A stretch of 13,226 bases of DNA from Candidatus Methylomirabilota bacterium. GTDB taxonomy: Bacteria; Methylomirabilota; Methylomirabilia; Methylomirabilales; 2-02-FULL-66-22. The notes under the pieces were generated by a model. The model ran no database searches. It worked only from the letters and a program-made list of their open reading frames with translations, and was not told the origin of the DNA. A program made the position numbers and the translations under genes. The stretch's first letter is position 1. Every line of letters begins with the position of its first letter. This document shows, one piece after another, positions 12,969 through 13,226 of the stretch. Where the stretch lies: positions 1 to 13,226 of the forward strand of contig JACQVO010000003.1 in NCBI GenBank assembly GCA_016209725.1. Direction: 5' to 3'.

Positions 12969-13226
12969 ATGCCCACGTTCCCTGAGGCGACCAGACGGTC
13001 CCGTCGGCACTGGAACCATCGAGCCCGGACTTACGACTGGCTGACGGCCCCGATGGAGAGGATGATGGGTCTCGCCCGTGGGCGTGCCTGGGTCTTCGAG
13101 CGGGCGCTCAGCGGACGCGTGCTGGAGGTGGGGGCAGGCACCGGGAGGAACCTCCCCCTTCACCCGGCGGGAGCCGTCATCGTCGCCGCCGATCTGAGCG
13201 CGGGGATGCTGGCACGTGCGATGGAG
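12969..13226 (+). CDS. Class I SAM-dependent methyltransferase (partial, 3' end beyond window)
   Basis: Starts at ATG 12969 with AAAGGA a few bases upstream and runs off the right edge with 86 residues. The N-terminal helix WNHRARTYDWLTAPMERMMG resembles the start of UbiE/PmtA-like methyltransferases. Motif I is RVLEVGAGTGRNLPLHP, the SAM-binding glycine loop. The acidic post-motif follows in IVAADLSAGMLARAM. The substrate cannot be determined. It could be a phosphatidylethanolamine N-methyltransferase-like or quinone-modifying enzyme. Its link to the redox/copper cluster is unknown. Confidence 0.87.
   Translation, partial: MPTFPEATRRSRRHWNHRARTYDWLTAPMERMMGLARGRAWVFERALSGRVLEVGAGTGRNLPLHPAGAVIVAADLSAGMLARAME

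Noticed and set aside
12887..12980. Small frame ending TEWESLQVARMEMLALVQEKDRYAHVP before the methyltransferase
   Set aside because: It lacks a convincing start and any recognised family, and it overlaps both the CcdA remnant and the methyltransferase start.

Overview
This 13.2-kb window is high-GC bacterial DNA. Every gene I can support lies on the + strand, packed tightly, often with ATGA or GTGA stop/start overlaps. It looks like an uncultured, probably soil- or sediment-type lineage. The gene content (extracytoplasmic redox, copper handling, oxidase assembly) and the apparent use of selenocysteine would fit groups such as Methylomirabilota/Rokubacteria or Desulfobacterota-like bacteria, but I see no marker gene that settles this. 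No tRNA, rRNA, CRISPR array, integrase or transposase is visible.

Layout. 1-218: the tail of a Met-rich Spy/CpxP-like periplasmic protein. 311-1728: a small zinc-finger (TRASH/YHS-like) protein, a Rieske 2Fe-2S protein and a TlpA/ResA thioredoxin. 1759-2587: a truncated NfeD-like fragment running into a CcdA/DsbD-like membrane protein that appears to carry an internal deletion. 2601-5733: an isoprenylcysteine-methyltransferase-like membrane protein, a Sco1/SenC copper chaperone and a Tat-exported multicopper oxidase. 5783-10002: the most unusual part. Four genes here each contain one in-frame UGA, with the reading frame and the protein family continuing intact on the far side. They are a beta-propeller protein, a peroxiredoxin-like protein, a TlpA-like thioredoxin and a PCYCGC-motif protein. 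A second zinc-finger protein and a second Sco protein, both with ordinary codons, are interspersed. 10010-12667: a diheme cytochrome c, a CtaG-type oxidase assembly factor and a YtkA/FixH-like membrane protein. 12783-12899: a remnant of a second CcdA/DsbD-like gene. 12969-end: the start of a SAM-dependent methyltransferase.

Main conclusion. The four UGA codons are best read as selenocysteine. In each case UGA sits where a redox Cys is expected, three to four residues from a partner Cys (UxxC three times, CxU once). A perfect 6-7 bp hairpin with a 5-nt loop begins 10-14 nt after each UGA, the usual position of a bacterial SECIS. The first hairpin has the loop GGUCU, as in E. coli fdhF. UGA is also the ordinary stop codon of many neighbours, which argues against a changed genetic code. 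Four tandem, unrelated selenoproteins, one with the Sec in an Asp-box turn of a beta-propeller, are the candidate undescribed system.

How the genes may work together (inference): Sco, CtaG, cytochrome c, Rieske, multicopper oxidase, Met-rich and zinc-finger proteins point to copper handling and assembly or electron supply of a respiratory oxidase outside the cytoplasmic membrane. The thioredoxin, peroxiredoxin, PCYCGC and CcdA-like proteins would supply the thiol (and selenol) redox chemistry. Repeated paralogues (two zinc-finger proteins, two Sco proteins, two CcdA-like genes) suggest the region grew by duplication and is partly decaying.
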